Under the pieces are notes generated by a model. That model searched no databases. It was not told the DNA's origin and saw nothing but the letters and a program-made list of their open reading frames with translations. From Streptomyces cyanogenus (GTDB taxonomy: Bacteria > Actinomycetota > Actinomycetes > Streptomycetales > Streptomycetaceae): DNA of 64,000 nucleotides. This document shows positions 1 through 7,949 of the stretch, piece by piece. Location of the stretch: the NCBI RefSeq assembly GCF_017526105.1, contig NZ_CP071839.1:5533001-5597000 (forward strand), read 5' to 3'. Both the position numbers and the translations under genes were made by a program. Positions within the stretch are counted from its first letter, which is position 1. The number at the start of each line of letters is the position of its first letter.

Positions 1-289
1 CAGTGGAGGGGGCTGCGCGGTGCCGTGAAACCGGATGATCTTCCGCTGGCGGCATAGCGGAACCGTCAAGTCCACCGTTCGCTGACGGCGTCGCCCGTCG
101 GAGGGATACGGGGCAACTCGCCGATGCCCCCACAAGATGGCCTAATCCTTGTGAATCCATAGCTATCCGAGCGGTTTTTCCTGTGATTCCGCTGTGAATC
201 GCCCAGCGGACGCCCCTGAATCCCAGGTTCCATGGCCACCGTGGCGTTGCCGGATGATTCCGGAGAGTAGTTGTGGCACGCCGATGCAC
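1..289. other. Left-edge region without a confident gene
   Basis: No convincing gene is seen. The only tiny open frame worth noting is an ATG at 232 running 12 codons to TAG at 268-270 (MATVALPDDSGE). It has no good ribosome binding site, but it lies directly upstream of two consecutive hairpins (290-318 and 331-371), an arrangement that could be a leader peptide, the 3' end of a small RNA, or chance. Confidence 0.3.
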
Positions 290-318
290 CCACCATCCCT
301 TACGAAGGGTTATGGTGG
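290..318 (+). other. Bulged 12-bp hairpin upstream of terminator
   Basis: CCACCAT (290-296) pairs with ATGGTGG (312-318), and CCCTT (297-301) pairs with AAGGG (305-309). The loop is ACG and there is a two-base TT bulge. It lies 12 bases before a strong terminator, so the pair could form the 3' end of a small RNA or an attenuator. What transcribes it is unknown. Confidence 0.5.
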
Positions 319-330
319 AAACCCCCCCTC

Positions 331-371
331 GGGCCGGTCCGTCTCCCCCCCACGGACCGGCCCGTTTTTTT
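331..371 (+). terminator. Intrinsic terminator with T-run
   Basis: GGGCCGGTCCGT (331-342) is the perfect complement of ACGGACCGGCCC (352-363), with a C-rich loop, and is followed by G and seven T residues (365-371). This is a textbook rho-independent terminator for plus-strand transcription and rare in having a full T-run for such a GC-rich genome. No upstream protein gene is evident in the window. Confidence 0.85.
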
Positions 372-671
372 GCGGTGGCGGCCGGGAACCCCGCGCCGCC
401 GATGGGCGTCCCCAGGGAAGGGGGGTGGTCCGCGTCCGGCCTGACGCTCGGCCGTGTGGGCGAGGCCGGGAGGCACCCGCCGGAAGCGGCCCGGAACCGT
501 TCCGCAATCGGCCGGCACCGGCCCGGACCGGCCCGTACGGCCCCGCCCGGCCCGCCGCGAGCCGGGTTCCGCCCCGCCCCGTGAAAGCCCCGTGCCGGAA
601 CCAAGTCCCGAACAGCGGTAGGCTCAACGGCTCCGGCACCCCTACCCCGCGCCCAACCCCCGGAGGGTCAC
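372..671. other. Intergenic region upstream of uppS
   Basis: Very GC-rich with several GGCCGG/CCGGCC runs and no supported gene. A possible -10 element TAGGCT (619-624) lies about 47 bases before the uppS start codon. A Shine-Dalgarno sequence GGAGG (661-665) sits directly before uppS. Confidence 0.35.
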
Positions 672-1445
672 GTGAACCTGCGCGACAAGCTGCGCGGCCT
701 GCTCGTCAGGCTCTACGCACGCCGGGTGGAAGGTCACCTGGACCACGCTCAGGTGCCCAAGCACATCGGCGTCATCATGGACGGCAACCGCCGCTGGGCG
801 AAGGCGTCCGGCTCCAGCACCGTCCACGGGCACCGGGCCGGTGCCGAGAAGATCGAGGAGTTCCTCGGCTGGTGCAGCGAGACCGACGTCGAGGTCGTCA
901 CCCTGTGGCTGCTGTCCACCGACAACTTCGACCGGCCGCAGGAGGAACTCGTCCCCCTGCTCGGCATCATCGAGGACGTCGTACGCACCCTCGCCGCCGA
1001 CGGCCGCTGGCGGGTGCACCACGTCGGCACGCTCGACCTGCTGCCCGCGCAGATGCAGACGGCGTTGAAGGAGGCCCAGGAGGCCACCGCCCACATCGAC
1101 GGGATAACCGTCAACGTGGCCATCGGCTACGGCGGCCGGCAGGAGATCGCCGACGCCGTGCGCTCCATGCTGCTCGACGCGCACGACAAGGGCGTGCCGA
1201 TGGAGGAACTCGCCGAGTCGGTCGACATCGACATGATCGGGCGTCACCTCTACACCGGGGCCCAGCCCGATCCGGACCTGGTGATCCGCACCAGCGGCGA
1301 ACAGCGGTTGTCCGGATTCATGCTCTGGCAGACCGCTCACTCGGAGTACTACTTCTGCGAGGTCTTCTGGCCGGCGTTCCGGAAGGTGGACTTCCTGCGT
1401 GCGCTGCGCGACTACGCCGCACGTCACCGCCGCTACGGCGGCTGA
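672..1445 (+). CDS. uppS: Isoprenyl (undecaprenyl) diphosphate synthase
   Basis: A 257-residue cis-prenyltransferase that condenses isopentenyl diphosphate units onto an allylic primer, giving the polyprenyl diphosphate carrier used for peptidoglycan and wall polymer assembly at the membrane. The family signature HIGVIMDGNRRWA is at residues 31-43, with catalytic Asp37. HGHRAG follows at 52-57, and the C-terminal RTSGEQRLSGF motif with the SEYYF segment forms the diphosphate-binding and dimer region. Length is normal for the family. The GTG start is chosen because GGAGG lies seven bases upstream. Streptomycetes usually carry more than one such enzyme, so product chain length cannot be assigned from sequence. 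It is followed by its own hairpin terminator and is probably monocistronic. Confidence 0.93.
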   Translation: MNLRDKLRGLLVRLYARRVEGHLDHAQVPKHIGVIMDGNRRWAKASGSSTVHGHRAGAEKIEEFLGWCSETDVEVVTLWLLSTDNFDRPQEELVPLLGIIEDVVRTLAADGRWRVHHVGTLDLLPAQMQTALKEAQEATAHIDGITVNVAIGYGGRQEIADAVRSMLLDAHDKGVPMEELAESVDIDMIGRHLYTGAQPDPDLVIRTSGEQRLSGFMLWQTAHSEYYFCEVFWPAFRKVDFLRALRDYAARHRRYGG

Positions 1446-1458
1446 ACCCCCGGCCCTG

Positions 1459-1482
1459 CCCCGTCGCCGCCCGGTGACGGGG
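1459..1482 (+). terminator. GC hairpin after uppS
   Basis: CCCCGTC (1459-1465) pairs with GACGGGG (1476-1482) just downstream of the uppS stop, with further inner pairs. There is no T-run, as is usual for streptomycete terminators. Confidence 0.65.
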
Positions 1483-1796
1483 CGTTGTCGTATACCCCGC
1501 TCGGCGGAGATGTAACGAGGAGTTCACCGGCGCGCTGTTGGCCGCATTTGCATGGCGGCGCATGTTCGAGGGCATAAGCCAAGCAGGTCGACACCCGAAC
1601 CACGGGCGTCGGATCTCAGCGGGCGGCACGGGGCCGTCCGCCCGGGAGGCCCTTTGCACCAGCCCGACTGTGCGGTCACAGCACGGAAGCAGCCGCGAGG
1701 GGCCGGTCCATGGCCCGTCGTGCGCGGGGGCCAGACACCGGTCCAGGATCACTTCGTCGCTCCCCGACCTCATCCGAGGGGGTACGTCCTTCCGTG
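1483..1796. other. Intergenic region upstream of the PhoH gene
   Basis: No gene is supported here. An open frame continues from 1710 into the PhoH-family gene but its first 28 codons lack family similarity. A Shine-Dalgarno-like GAGGGGG sits around 1776-1782. Short GC inverted repeats occur near 1620-1650. No promoter could be assigned with confidence. Confidence 0.4.
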
Positions 1797-3119
1797 GTGA
1801 CCAGCACAAAGCGCCATCTGCCAGACCGGCGCACGTATGTTCTCGACACCAGCGTCCTGCTGGCCGACCCGAACGCCCTGACCCGCTTCGACGAGCACGA
1901 GGTCGTGCTCCCCATCGTGGTGGTCACGGAACTGGAGGCCAAGCGGCACCATCCCGAACTCGGCTACTTCGCCCGGCAGGCCCTGCGCCTGCTCGACGAC
2001 TACCGGGTCCGGTACGGCCGTCTCGACGCCCCCATCCCGATCGGGGACCTCGGCGGCACGATCCGTGTCGAGCTCAACCACTCGGACCCCAGCGTGCTGC
2101 CCACCGGCTACCGCCTGGGGGACAACGACTCCCGCATCCTCGCGGTGGCCCGCAACCTGCAGGCCGAGGGGTTCGACGTCACCGTCGTGTCGAAGGACCT
2201 GCCGCTCAGGATCAAGGCGTCCTCGGTCGGCCTCCTCGCCGAGGAGTACCGGGCCGAGCTCGCCATCACGGAGAACTCCGGCTGGACCGGGATGACCGAA
2301 CTCACCCTTCCGGGTGAGCAGGTGGACATCCTCTTCGAGGAAGGACACGTGTACGTCCCGGAGGCGGCCGACCTCCCCGTGCACACCGGGCTGACCCTCC
2401 AGTCCGAGCGCGGCAAGGCGCTCGGCCGGGTCACCGCCGAGGGCAACGTCAAGCTGGTGCGCGGCGACCGGGAGGCGTTCGGCATCAAGGGCCGCAGCGC
2501 CGAGCAGCGCATCGCGCTCGACCTGCTGCTCGACCCGGACGTCGGCATCGTCTCGATGGGCGGCCGGGCCGGCACCGGCAAGTCGGCGCTGGCGCTGTGC
2601 GCGGGCCTGGAGGCGGTCCTGGAGCGCCGCCAGCACCAGAAGGTGATGGTCTTCCGGCCGCTGTACGCCGTCGGCGGGCAGGAGCTGGGCTATCTGCCGG
2701 GCACCGAGGCGGAGAAGATGAGCCCGTGGGCGCAGGCCGTCTTCGACACCCTCTCGGCGGTCACCAGCCGCGAGGTCATCGAGGAGGTCACCGCGCGCGG
2801 GATGCTGGAGGTGCTCCCGCTCACCCACATCCGCGGACGCTCGCTGCACGACGCGTTCGTGATCGTGGACGAGGCGCAGTCCCTCGAGAAGAACGTGCTG
2901 CTGACCGTGCTGTCCCGGATCGGCGCCAACTCGCGGGTCGTTCTGACCCATGACGTGGCACAGCGGGACAATCTGCGCGTAGGCCGCTACGACGGAGTGG
3001 TCGCCGTCGTGGAGAAGCTGAAGGGGCACCCCCTCTTCGCGCACGTCACGCTGACGCGGTCCGAGAGGTCCCAGATTGCCGCCCTTGTGACCGAAATGCT
3101 GGAGGACGGCCACATCTGA
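1797..3119 (+). CDS. PIN-PhoH (PhoH2-type) RNase/ATPase
   Basis: A 440-residue two-domain protein. The N-terminal PIN nuclease domain (about residues 10-150) opens with YVLDTSVLLADP, whose Asp17 is a metal ligand, and includes a later DNDSRI acidic motif. The C-terminal PhoH P-loop ATPase has Walker A GRAGTGKSAL (about 257-266) and Walker B VIVDEAQ (about 355). In actinobacteria the characterised PIN-PhoH protein is an ATP-dependent RNA-unwinding ribonuclease linked to a toxin-antitoxin system. The same cytoplasmic RNA role is inferred here. No antitoxin-like gene precedes it in the window. GTG codons at 1794 and 1797 are both possible starts; family N-termini begin with the TSTKR segment. 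A strong hairpin follows at 3139. Confidence 0.88.
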   Translation: MTSTKRHLPDRRTYVLDTSVLLADPNALTRFDEHEVVLPIVVVTELEAKRHHPELGYFARQALRLLDDYRVRYGRLDAPIPIGDLGGTIRVELNHSDPSVLPTGYRLGDNDSRILAVARNLQAEGFDVTVVSKDLPLRIKASSVGLLAEEYRAELAITENSGWTGMTELTLPGEQVDILFEEGHVYVPEAADLPVHTGLTLQSERGKALGRVTAEGNVKLVRGDREAFGIKGRSAEQRIALDLLLDPDVGIVSMGGRAGTGKSALALCAGLEAVLERRQHQKVMVFRPLYAVGGQELGYLPGTEAEKMSPWAQAVFDTLSAVTSREVIEEVTARGMLEVLPLTHIRGRSLHDAFVIVDEAQSLEKNVLLTVLSRIGANSRVVLTHDVAQRDNLRVGRYDGVVAVVEKLKGHPLFAHVTLTRSERSQIAALVTEMLEDGHI

Positions 3120-3138
3120 CAGGAAAGTGACGACGGTT

Positions 3139-3180
3139 GGCGCCGTCCGGCAAAGGCCACGAGCCTAGCCGGGCGGCGCC
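3139..3180 (+). terminator. Terminator after the PhoH gene
   Basis: GGCGCCGTCCGGC (3139-3151) pairs with GCCGGGCGGCGCC (3168-3180), a 13-bp stem with a single G-U pair and a 16-base loop, followed by TT. It lies 20 bases beyond the stop codon. Confidence 0.8.
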
Positions 3181-3298
3181 TTCGTGCGTGGGGCTTTCCT
3201 GAAATCCGTGGGAGCAAACGGGATGTGAGCTTTCACACGCAACACAGAATTGCCACGCGGCGTCCGGTTACGGCAGAGTCTCGTTCCTGTCAGGCCCC

Positions 3299-3408
3299 GC
3301 ATACGACACAGCTGTACCCCCAGCGGTACGGCGCCACCTGAGTACCACCAACTCCATAGAGTTCGTCGTATGCCGCCCGAGCACCACGCGGCGCTCCCTT
3401 CGGGGGAG
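3299..3408 (+). promoter_or_regulatory. Predicted folded leader of the transglycosylase gene
   Basis: A nine-base closing stem GCATACGAC (3299-3307) / GTCGTATGC (3365-3373) encloses two hairpins: GTACC/GGTAC (3314-3318 / 3325-3329) and AACTC/GAGTT with a CATA loop (3350-3363). Together they form a three-way junction. A further CTCCC/GGGAG hairpin with a UUCGG-type loop follows at 3394-3408. The layout resembles a cis-regulatory RNA in the 400-base gap before a secreted wall hydrolase gene. No known riboswitch consensus was recognised, and in such GC-rich DNA chance pairing must be excluded. Confidence 0.4.
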
Positions 3409-3518
3409 TTGCCCACCGGGCCCGCGCCTCCCGTGACCCCGCAGTTGGGAGGCCAGTGTCAGGGGCACGATTGCGTCCGCCAGGGTCACCGAAGCGGGCG
3501 ATGCTGGAAGGAAACCGT

Positions 3519-4220
3519 GTGAGCCGGATTTCGGTCCGGGGATTCGCAGTGGCCTCGGCCACCGCGGTCACCGCTGTCGGAAGCGTCGTCGGCGTTGCCT
3601 CGGGCAGCACCGCGCAGACCAACGACGCCGAGGCGACGGCAGCCGACACCACGCTCCTCGCGGACATTCCCGCGGGTCAGCAGGCGCAGGTGCAGGCCGC
3701 CTCCCTGACGCAGCAGGCCGACGCCCAGGCCATCGCCGCGGACGTGAGCGCCAAGAAGGACGCCGAGGAAGCCGCCCGCAAGGCAGCCGCCGAGACCGCG
3801 ATCGCGAAGAAGGAGGCCGCCGAGAAGGAGGCCGCCAAGGAGGCCAAGGAGCGCGCCGAGGCGAAGGCCGCGGCCAGCCGTGGCACCGACGTCCGCGACT
3901 CCTCCAGCTTCCCGACCCAGAGCAGCTACACCGTGGCGCAGATCCAGGCGATGGCGCGCCAGATGGTGGCCGGCGGCCAGTACCAGTGCTTCAGCAACAT
4001 CGTGGACCACGAGTCCAGCTGGAACTACCGCGCGGTGAACGCCTCCTCCGGTGCCTACGGTCTCTTCCAGGCCCTGCCCGGCTCCAAGATGGCCTCTGCC
4101 GGCGCCGACTGGCAGACCAACCCGGCCACGCAGATCAAGTGGGGCCTCAACTACATGAACAGCCGCTACGGCAGCCCGTGCCAGGCCTGGTCGTTCTGGC
4201 AGGCCAACCACTGGTACTAG
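3519..4220 (+). CDS. Secreted lytic transglycosylase (SLT domain)
   Basis: A 233-residue exported wall hydrolase. The N-terminus (VSRISVRGFAVASATAVTAV) is a signal peptide with a basic start and an alanine/valine-rich core. Residues from about 55 to 130 are an Ala/Lys/Glu-rich helical, probably coiled-coil, linker made of repeated EAA/KEAA units. The C-terminal about 80 residues are an SLT/lysozyme-like fold with the catalytic glutamate in DHESSWN, then SGAYGLFQ, and two cysteines (YQCF, SPCQ) that could form a disulfide outside the cell. The predicted activity is non-hydrolytic cleavage of the MurNAc-GlcNAc bond. The GTG start is chosen because GGAAGG lies seven bases upstream. It is preceded by a long, possibly structured leader and followed by a terminator. 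Confidence 0.88.
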   Translation: MSRISVRGFAVASATAVTAVGSVVGVASGSTAQTNDAEATAADTTLLADIPAGQQAQVQAASLTQQADAQAIAADVSAKKDAEEAARKAAAETAIAKKEAAEKEAAKEAKERAEAKAAASRGTDVRDSSSFPTQSSYTVAQIQAMARQMVAGGQYQCFSNIVDHESSWNYRAVNASSGAYGLFQALPGSKMASAGADWQTNPATQIKWGLNYMNSRYGSPCQAWSFWQANHWY

Positions 4221-4260
4221 GAGCCCCGCCGGATCCGGTCGGCCCTTCTCAACCTTGCGC

Positions 4261-4292
4261 AGCCCCTCCCCGTCCTCAGGGGAGGGGCTTTC
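4261..4292 (+). terminator. Terminator after the transglycosylase gene
   Basis: AGCCCCTCCCC (4261-4271) pairs perfectly with GGGGAGGGGCT (4279-4289), with a seven-base loop and TT following. Confidence 0.85.
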
Positions 4293-4371
4293 GCCCTGTA
4301 CGGTCGTATCCGAACGGCTCCCGGGGGGAGTGGTGGCGAGCACCCGGGGACGCGGGGGAAGAGGACGGATC

Positions 4372-5679
4372 ATGTCGCGAGTGCCAGGCTGGCTCGGCCG
4401 GCTCGGAGCCGGTCTCACCGAGATGAGCGAGCGTCTGGACGAGCGCCGCGCCGAGGTGGAGAAGGACACCGACGACCCCGGCCTCACCGAGGGCGCCGGA
4501 TCGGCCGAACCCGGTGGCGCGGCCCCGCCCGTCCGCCGGCCCGCGCCGCCCTCAGGCCGCCGCCCCGACCCGGCCGAGGCCGTGCCCTGGGGTGTCCGGG
4601 TCGCCGCCGAGGCCGGCTGGCGGCTGCTGGTGCTGGCCGGCACCGTCTGGGTGCTGATGCGGGTCATCAGCGCCGTGCAGCTGGTGGTGTTCGCCTTCGT
4701 CATCGCTCTGCTGGTGACCGCGCTGCTCCAGCCGACGGTCGCCCGGCTCACCCGGCGCGGGGTGCCGCGCGGCCCGGCCACCGCGCTCACCGCCATCTCC
4801 GGCTTCGTCGTCATCGGGCTGATGGGCTGGTTCGTGACCTGGCAGGTCATGGAGAACATCGACACGCTCTCCAACCAGATCCAGTCCGGCATCGACGACC
4901 TGCGCGACTGGCTGCTGAAGAGCCCCTTCCACGTCACCGACAAGCAGATCAACCAGATCGCCAAGAACCTCCGCGAGGCGATCGGCGCCAACACCGACCA
5001 GATCACCTCCGCGGGCCTGGAGGGCGTTCAGGTCATCATCGAGGCGCTCACCGGCATCCTGCTGGTGTTCTTCTCCACCCTCTTCCTGCTCTACGACGGC
5101 AGGCGAATCTGGGAGTGGTTCCTGAGGCTGGTGCCCGCGGCCGCCCGCCCGGGCGTGGCCGGCGCCGGCCCGCGCGCCTGGCGCACCCTGACCGCCTACG
5201 TCCGCGGCACGGTCCTGGTCGCCCTCATCGACGCCATCTTCATCGGCATCGGCATCTACTTCCTGGACGTGCCGATGGCCGTACCGCTGGCCGTCTTCAT
5301 CTTCCTGTTCTCGTTCATCCCGCTGGTCGGCGCGGTCGCCTCCGGCGCGCTGGCGGTGATCGTGGCCCTGGTCACCCAGGGTGTCTTCACCGCTGTCATG
5401 ACCCTCGCCGTCGTCCTCGCGGTCCAGCAGATCGAGGGGCACGTCCTGCAGCCGTTCATCCTCGGCCGCGCGGTCCGCGTCCACCCGCTGGCGGTCGTGC
5501 TGACCGTGGCCGCCGGCGGCATGGTGGCCGGCATCGGCGGCGCGGTGGTGGCCGTACCTCTGGTGGCGGTGACGAACACGGTGGTCGGGTACCTGCGGCA
5601 GTACTCGCTGGAGGTCCAGCGGGACGGCGCTGCCGAGGCGGTGGACGAGAACGTGGAAGACCCCGCCCACCAAGGGTGA
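4372..5679 (+). CDS. AI-2E-family membrane permease
   Basis: A 435-residue integral membrane protein of the AI-2E transporter (UPF0118/PerM) family. The first about 75 residues are cytoplasmic, charged and proline-rich. Two pairs of N-terminal helices (from about residue 80), an amphipathic central segment (TLSNQIQSGIDDLRDWLL) and a C-terminal helical bundle follow. Family members include quorum-signal exporters and Na+/H+ antiporters, so the substrate is not predictable. The ATG is preceded by GGGGGAAGAGG, a good ribosome binding site. The stop codon lies inside a hairpin shared with the convergent ahpD gene. Confidence 0.8.
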   Translation: MSRVPGWLGRLGAGLTEMSERLDERRAEVEKDTDDPGLTEGAGSAEPGGAAPPVRRPAPPSGRRPDPAEAVPWGVRVAAEAGWRLLVLAGTVWVLMRVISAVQLVVFAFVIALLVTALLQPTVARLTRRGVPRGPATALTAISGFVVIGLMGWFVTWQVMENIDTLSNQIQSGIDDLRDWLLKSPFHVTDKQINQIAKNLREAIGANTDQITSAGLEGVQVIIEALTGILLVFFSTLFLLYDGRRIWEWFLRLVPAAARPGVAGAGPRAWRTLTAYVRGTVLVALIDAIFIGIGIYFLDVPMAVPLAVFIFLFSFIPLVGAVASGALAVIVALVTQGVFTAVMTLAVVLAVQQIEGHVLQPFILGRAVRVHPLAVVLTVAAGGMVAGIGGAVVAVPLVAVTNTVVGYLRQYSLEVQRDGAAEAVDENVEDPAHQG

Positions 5680-5687
5680 GCGGGGTC
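5659..5687. terminator. Hairpin between convergent AI-2E and ahpD genes
   Basis: GACCCCGC (5659-5666) pairs with GCGGGGTC (5680-5687). The stem spans the AI-2E stop codon and lies just past the ahpD stop on the other strand, so it can serve both genes. Confidence 0.6.
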
Positions 5688-5703
5688 CTGGGCAGCGGCT
5701 CGC

Positions 5704-6237
5704 CTACTCGGCCAGGACCGCCTCGGCGTCCAGCGTGACACCGACCGCCTGCACCACGGAAGCGATCTTGAACGCCTCCTGGACGGTCTCGCGCTCCACG
5801 CCGGCCTTGCGCAGCACCTGCTCGTGCGAGTCCAGGCACATGCCACAGCCGTTGATCGCGGAGACCGCGAACGACCACAGCTCGAAGTCGACCTTCTCCA
5901 CGCCCGGGTTGCCGATGACGTTCATCCGCAGACCCGCGCGCAGGGTGCCGTACTCGTGGTCGGACAGCAGGTGCCGGGTGCGGTAGAAGACGTTGTTCAT
6001 CGCCATGATGGCGGCGGCCGACTTGGCGGCCTGGTACGCCTCCGGCGAGAGGTTCGCCTTCGCCTCCGGCTCCAGCTCACGCAGCACGATCGGGGAACGG
6101 GAGGCGATGGCGGTCGCCAGCACCGTGCCCCATAGCTGCTGCGCCGGCAGCTCCGAGTTGCCGATGACCGAGCCCAGGTTGAGCTTCAGGTCCTTGGCGT
6201 AGTCCGGTATACGGGACTTGAGGGAGTCGAGCGACAC
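5704..6237 (-). CDS. ahpD: Alkylhydroperoxidase AhpD
   Basis: A 177-residue carboxymuconolactone-decarboxylase-fold peroxidase, the same length as the mycobacterial enzyme. The redox motif CGMCLDSH is at residues 131-138, with Cys131 and Cys134 as the thiol pair and His138 as the proton relay. In Actinobacteria AhpD reduces AhpC, coupling it to dihydrolipoamide as electron donor. Its GTG start is three bases after the ahpC stop codon, so the two are co-transcribed and probably translationally coupled. Expression is expected to follow OxyR, encoded divergently upstream of ahpC. Confidence 0.95.
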   Translation of the reverse strand: MSLDSLKSRIPDYAKDLKLNLGSVIGNSELPAQQLWGTVLATAIASRSPIVLRELEPEAKANLSPEAYQAAKSAAAIMAMNNVFYRTRHLLSDHEYGTLRAGLRMNVIGNPGVEKVDFELWSFAVSAINGCGMCLDSHEQVLRKAGVERETVQEAFKIASVVQAVGVTLDAEAVLAE

Positions 6238-6240
6238 GGG

Positions 6241-6795
6241 TCACTCACCAGCCAGCAGCGCGACCGGGTCGAGGGTCTGCTCGCCCTTGGTCCAGTTGCA
6301 GGGGCACAGCTCGTCGGTCTGCAGGGCGTCCAGGACCCGCAGGACCTCCTTGGGGTTGCGGCCCACGGAACCGGCGGTGACCATCGTGAACTGGATCTCG
6401 TGGTTCGGGTCGACGATGAAGACGGCGCGCTGCGCGAAGCCGTCCTCGCCCTCGATGCCGAGGTCGCGCATCAGCTCGTGCTTGGAGTCCGCCATCATCG
6501 GGAACGGCAGGTCGGTCAGGTCCGGGTGGTCCTTGCGCCAGGCGTGGTGGACGAACTCGGAGTCGCCGGAGAAGCCGAGGATCTGGGCGTCGCGGTCGGC
6601 GAACTCGTCGTTCAGCTTCCCGAACGCGGCGATCTCGGTCGGGCACACGAACGTGAAGTCCTTGGGCCAGGCGAAGACCACGAGCCACTTGCCCTCGTAG
6701 GACTTGTGGTGGATCTGCTCGAACTCCTTGCCCTTCTCCAGCGAGACGCAGGCGGTCAGTTCGAACTCGGGGAACTTGTCACCGACAGTGAGCAC
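6241..6795 (-). CDS. ahpC: Alkyl hydroperoxide reductase AhpC
   Basis: A 184-residue typical two-cysteine peroxiredoxin. The peroxidatic cysteine is Cys51 in FTFVCPTEI. The C-terminal CPC at 164-166 supplies the resolving cysteine and the extra Cys typical of actinobacterial AhpC. It detoxifies hydrogen peroxide, organic peroxides and peroxynitrite in the cytoplasm, with AhpD as the likely reductant in place of AhpF. It is the first gene of ahpC-ahpD and is transcribed divergently from oxyR across a 132-bp gap. A GGAG-type site (AGGAGAG on the minus strand) precedes the ATG. Confidence 0.96.
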   Translation of the reverse strand: MLTVGDKFPEFELTACVSLEKGKEFEQIHHKSYEGKWLVVFAWPKDFTFVCPTEIAAFGKLNDEFADRDAQILGFSGDSEFVHHAWRKDHPDLTDLPFPMMADSKHELMRDLGIEGEDGFAQRAVFIVDPNHEIQFTMVTAGSVGRNPKEVLRVLDALQTDELCPCNWTKGEQTLDPVALLAGE

Positions 6796-6927
6796 ACGCT
6801 CTCCTTGCAGCGAGGAAACTTCCCTTTTGGGGTGTTTCCCATGGGTTGGACGTTGTCGATGTTGGCACAGGGGTCATTGATTAGGGAAATAGCTACACTC
6901 GGTTGTGTTGATCGGAGGCGGCTATCA
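6796..6927. promoter_or_regulatory. Divergent oxyR / ahpC promoter region
   Basis: This 132-bp gap separates divergent oxyR and ahpC and must hold both promoters and the OxyR site. It has a marked AT-rich island at about 6876-6900 (TTGATTAGGGAAATAGCTAC) that fits a LysR-type T-N11-A element. The exact operator was not resolved by eye. OxyR control of ahpCD and itself is established in streptomycetes. Confidence 0.7.
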
Positions 6928-7881
6928 GTGACCATGAGTAACGGCAAGCGGAGGCAGCCGAGCCTGGCGCAGCTGCGGGCGTTCGCCGCCGTGGCGGAGC
7001 ATCTGCACTTCCGGGACGCGGCCGCGGCCATCGGGATGAGCCAGCCCGCCCTGTCCGGCGCCGTCTCGGCGCTGGAGGAGACCCTCGGCGTGACCCTCCT
7101 TGAGCGTACGACCCGCAAGGTACTGCTCTCGCCCGCGGGGGAGCGCCTCGCCGTGCGCGCCAGGGCGGTGCTGGAGGCGGTAGGCGCGCTGCTGGAGGAG
7201 GCGGAGGCGGTCCGGGCGCCGTTCACGGGCGTCCTGCGCCTCGGGGTGATCCCGACGGTGGCGCCGTACCTGCTGCCGGCCGTGCTGCGGCTGGTCCACG
7301 AGCGCTACCCGCACCTCGACCTCCAGGTGCACGAGGAGCAGACCGCCAGCCTGCTCGACGGCCTGAACTCCGGCCGGCTCGACCTGCTGTTGCTGGCCGT
7401 GCCGCTCGGCGTGCCCGGGGTGGTGGAACTCCCCCTGTTCGACGAGGACTTCGTGCTCGTCACCCCGCCCGACCACTGGCTCGGCGGCCGGGAGGGGATC
7501 CCGCGCGAGGCGCTGAAGGAGCTGAACCTGCTGCTCCTGGACGAGGGCCACTGCCTGCGCGACCAGGCCCTGGACATCTGCCGGGAGGCCGGCCGCGAGG
7601 ACGCGCCGGTCACCACCACGGCCGCCGGACTGTCCACGCTGGTCCAGCTGGTGGCGGGCGGCCTCGGCTGCACGCTGCTGCCGCGGACCGCGCTGGAACT
7701 GGAGACCGCCCGCAGCAGCCGGCTGCTGACCGGCTACTTCGCCGAGCCCGCCCCGACCCGCCGGGTCGCCTTCGCCATGCGCGCGGGCGCGGCCCGGGCC
7801 GCCGAGTACGAGGAACTGGCGGAGGCCCTGCGCGAGGCGCTGCGCGCCCTGCCGGTGCGGGTCCTGGAAGAGGCCGACTAG
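6928..7881 (+). CDS. oxyR: Peroxide-sensing LysR regulator OxyR
   Basis: A 317-residue LysR-type regulator. The winged HTH is at the N-terminus (QLRAFAAVAEHLHFRDAAAAIGMSQPALS), followed by the effector domain. The peroxide-sensing cysteines lie in GHCLRDQALDIC, at residues 209 and 218, the same nine-residue spacing as Cys199-Cys208 of E. coli OxyR. Oxidation to the disulfide is expected to activate ahpC-ahpD, which sits divergently next door. The GTG at 6928 is preferred because GGAGG ends nine bases upstream; ATG at 6934 would be fifteen bases away. Confidence 0.94.
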   Translation: MTMSNGKRRQPSLAQLRAFAAVAEHLHFRDAAAAIGMSQPALSGAVSALEETLGVTLLERTTRKVLLSPAGERLAVRARAVLEAVGALLEEAEAVRAPFTGVLRLGVIPTVAPYLLPAVLRLVHERYPHLDLQVHEEQTASLLDGLNSGRLDLLLLAVPLGVPGVVELPLFDEDFVLVTPPDHWLGGREGIPREALKELNLLLLDEGHCLRDQALDICREAGREDAPVTTTAAGLSTLVQLVAGGLGCTLLPRTALELETARSSRLLTGYFAEPAPTRRVAFAMRAGAARAAEYEELAEALREALRALPVRVLEEAD

Positions 7882-7949
7882 CGCACCGGGAAGGGGGGTG
7901 CCCCGGTCTCCGGCCACACCCCCCGCCCCCGACGGCTTGGCTGCCCCGC

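Noticed and set aside
194..1477. Long plus-strand open frame overlapping uppS
   Set aside because: It is Arg/Pro/Gly-rich and shifted relative to the clear cis-prenyltransferase frame; a typical GC-rich shadow.
3299..3408. Cyclic di-AMP (ydaO) riboswitch before the transglycosylase gene
   Set aside because: The folded leader lacks the conserved ydaO sequence blocks that I know, so only a generic structured leader is reported.
3486..5006. 506-codon minus-strand frame opposite the transglycosylase and AI-2E genes
   Set aside because: Its frame is the complement of two well-supported proteins and shows only low-complexity composition.
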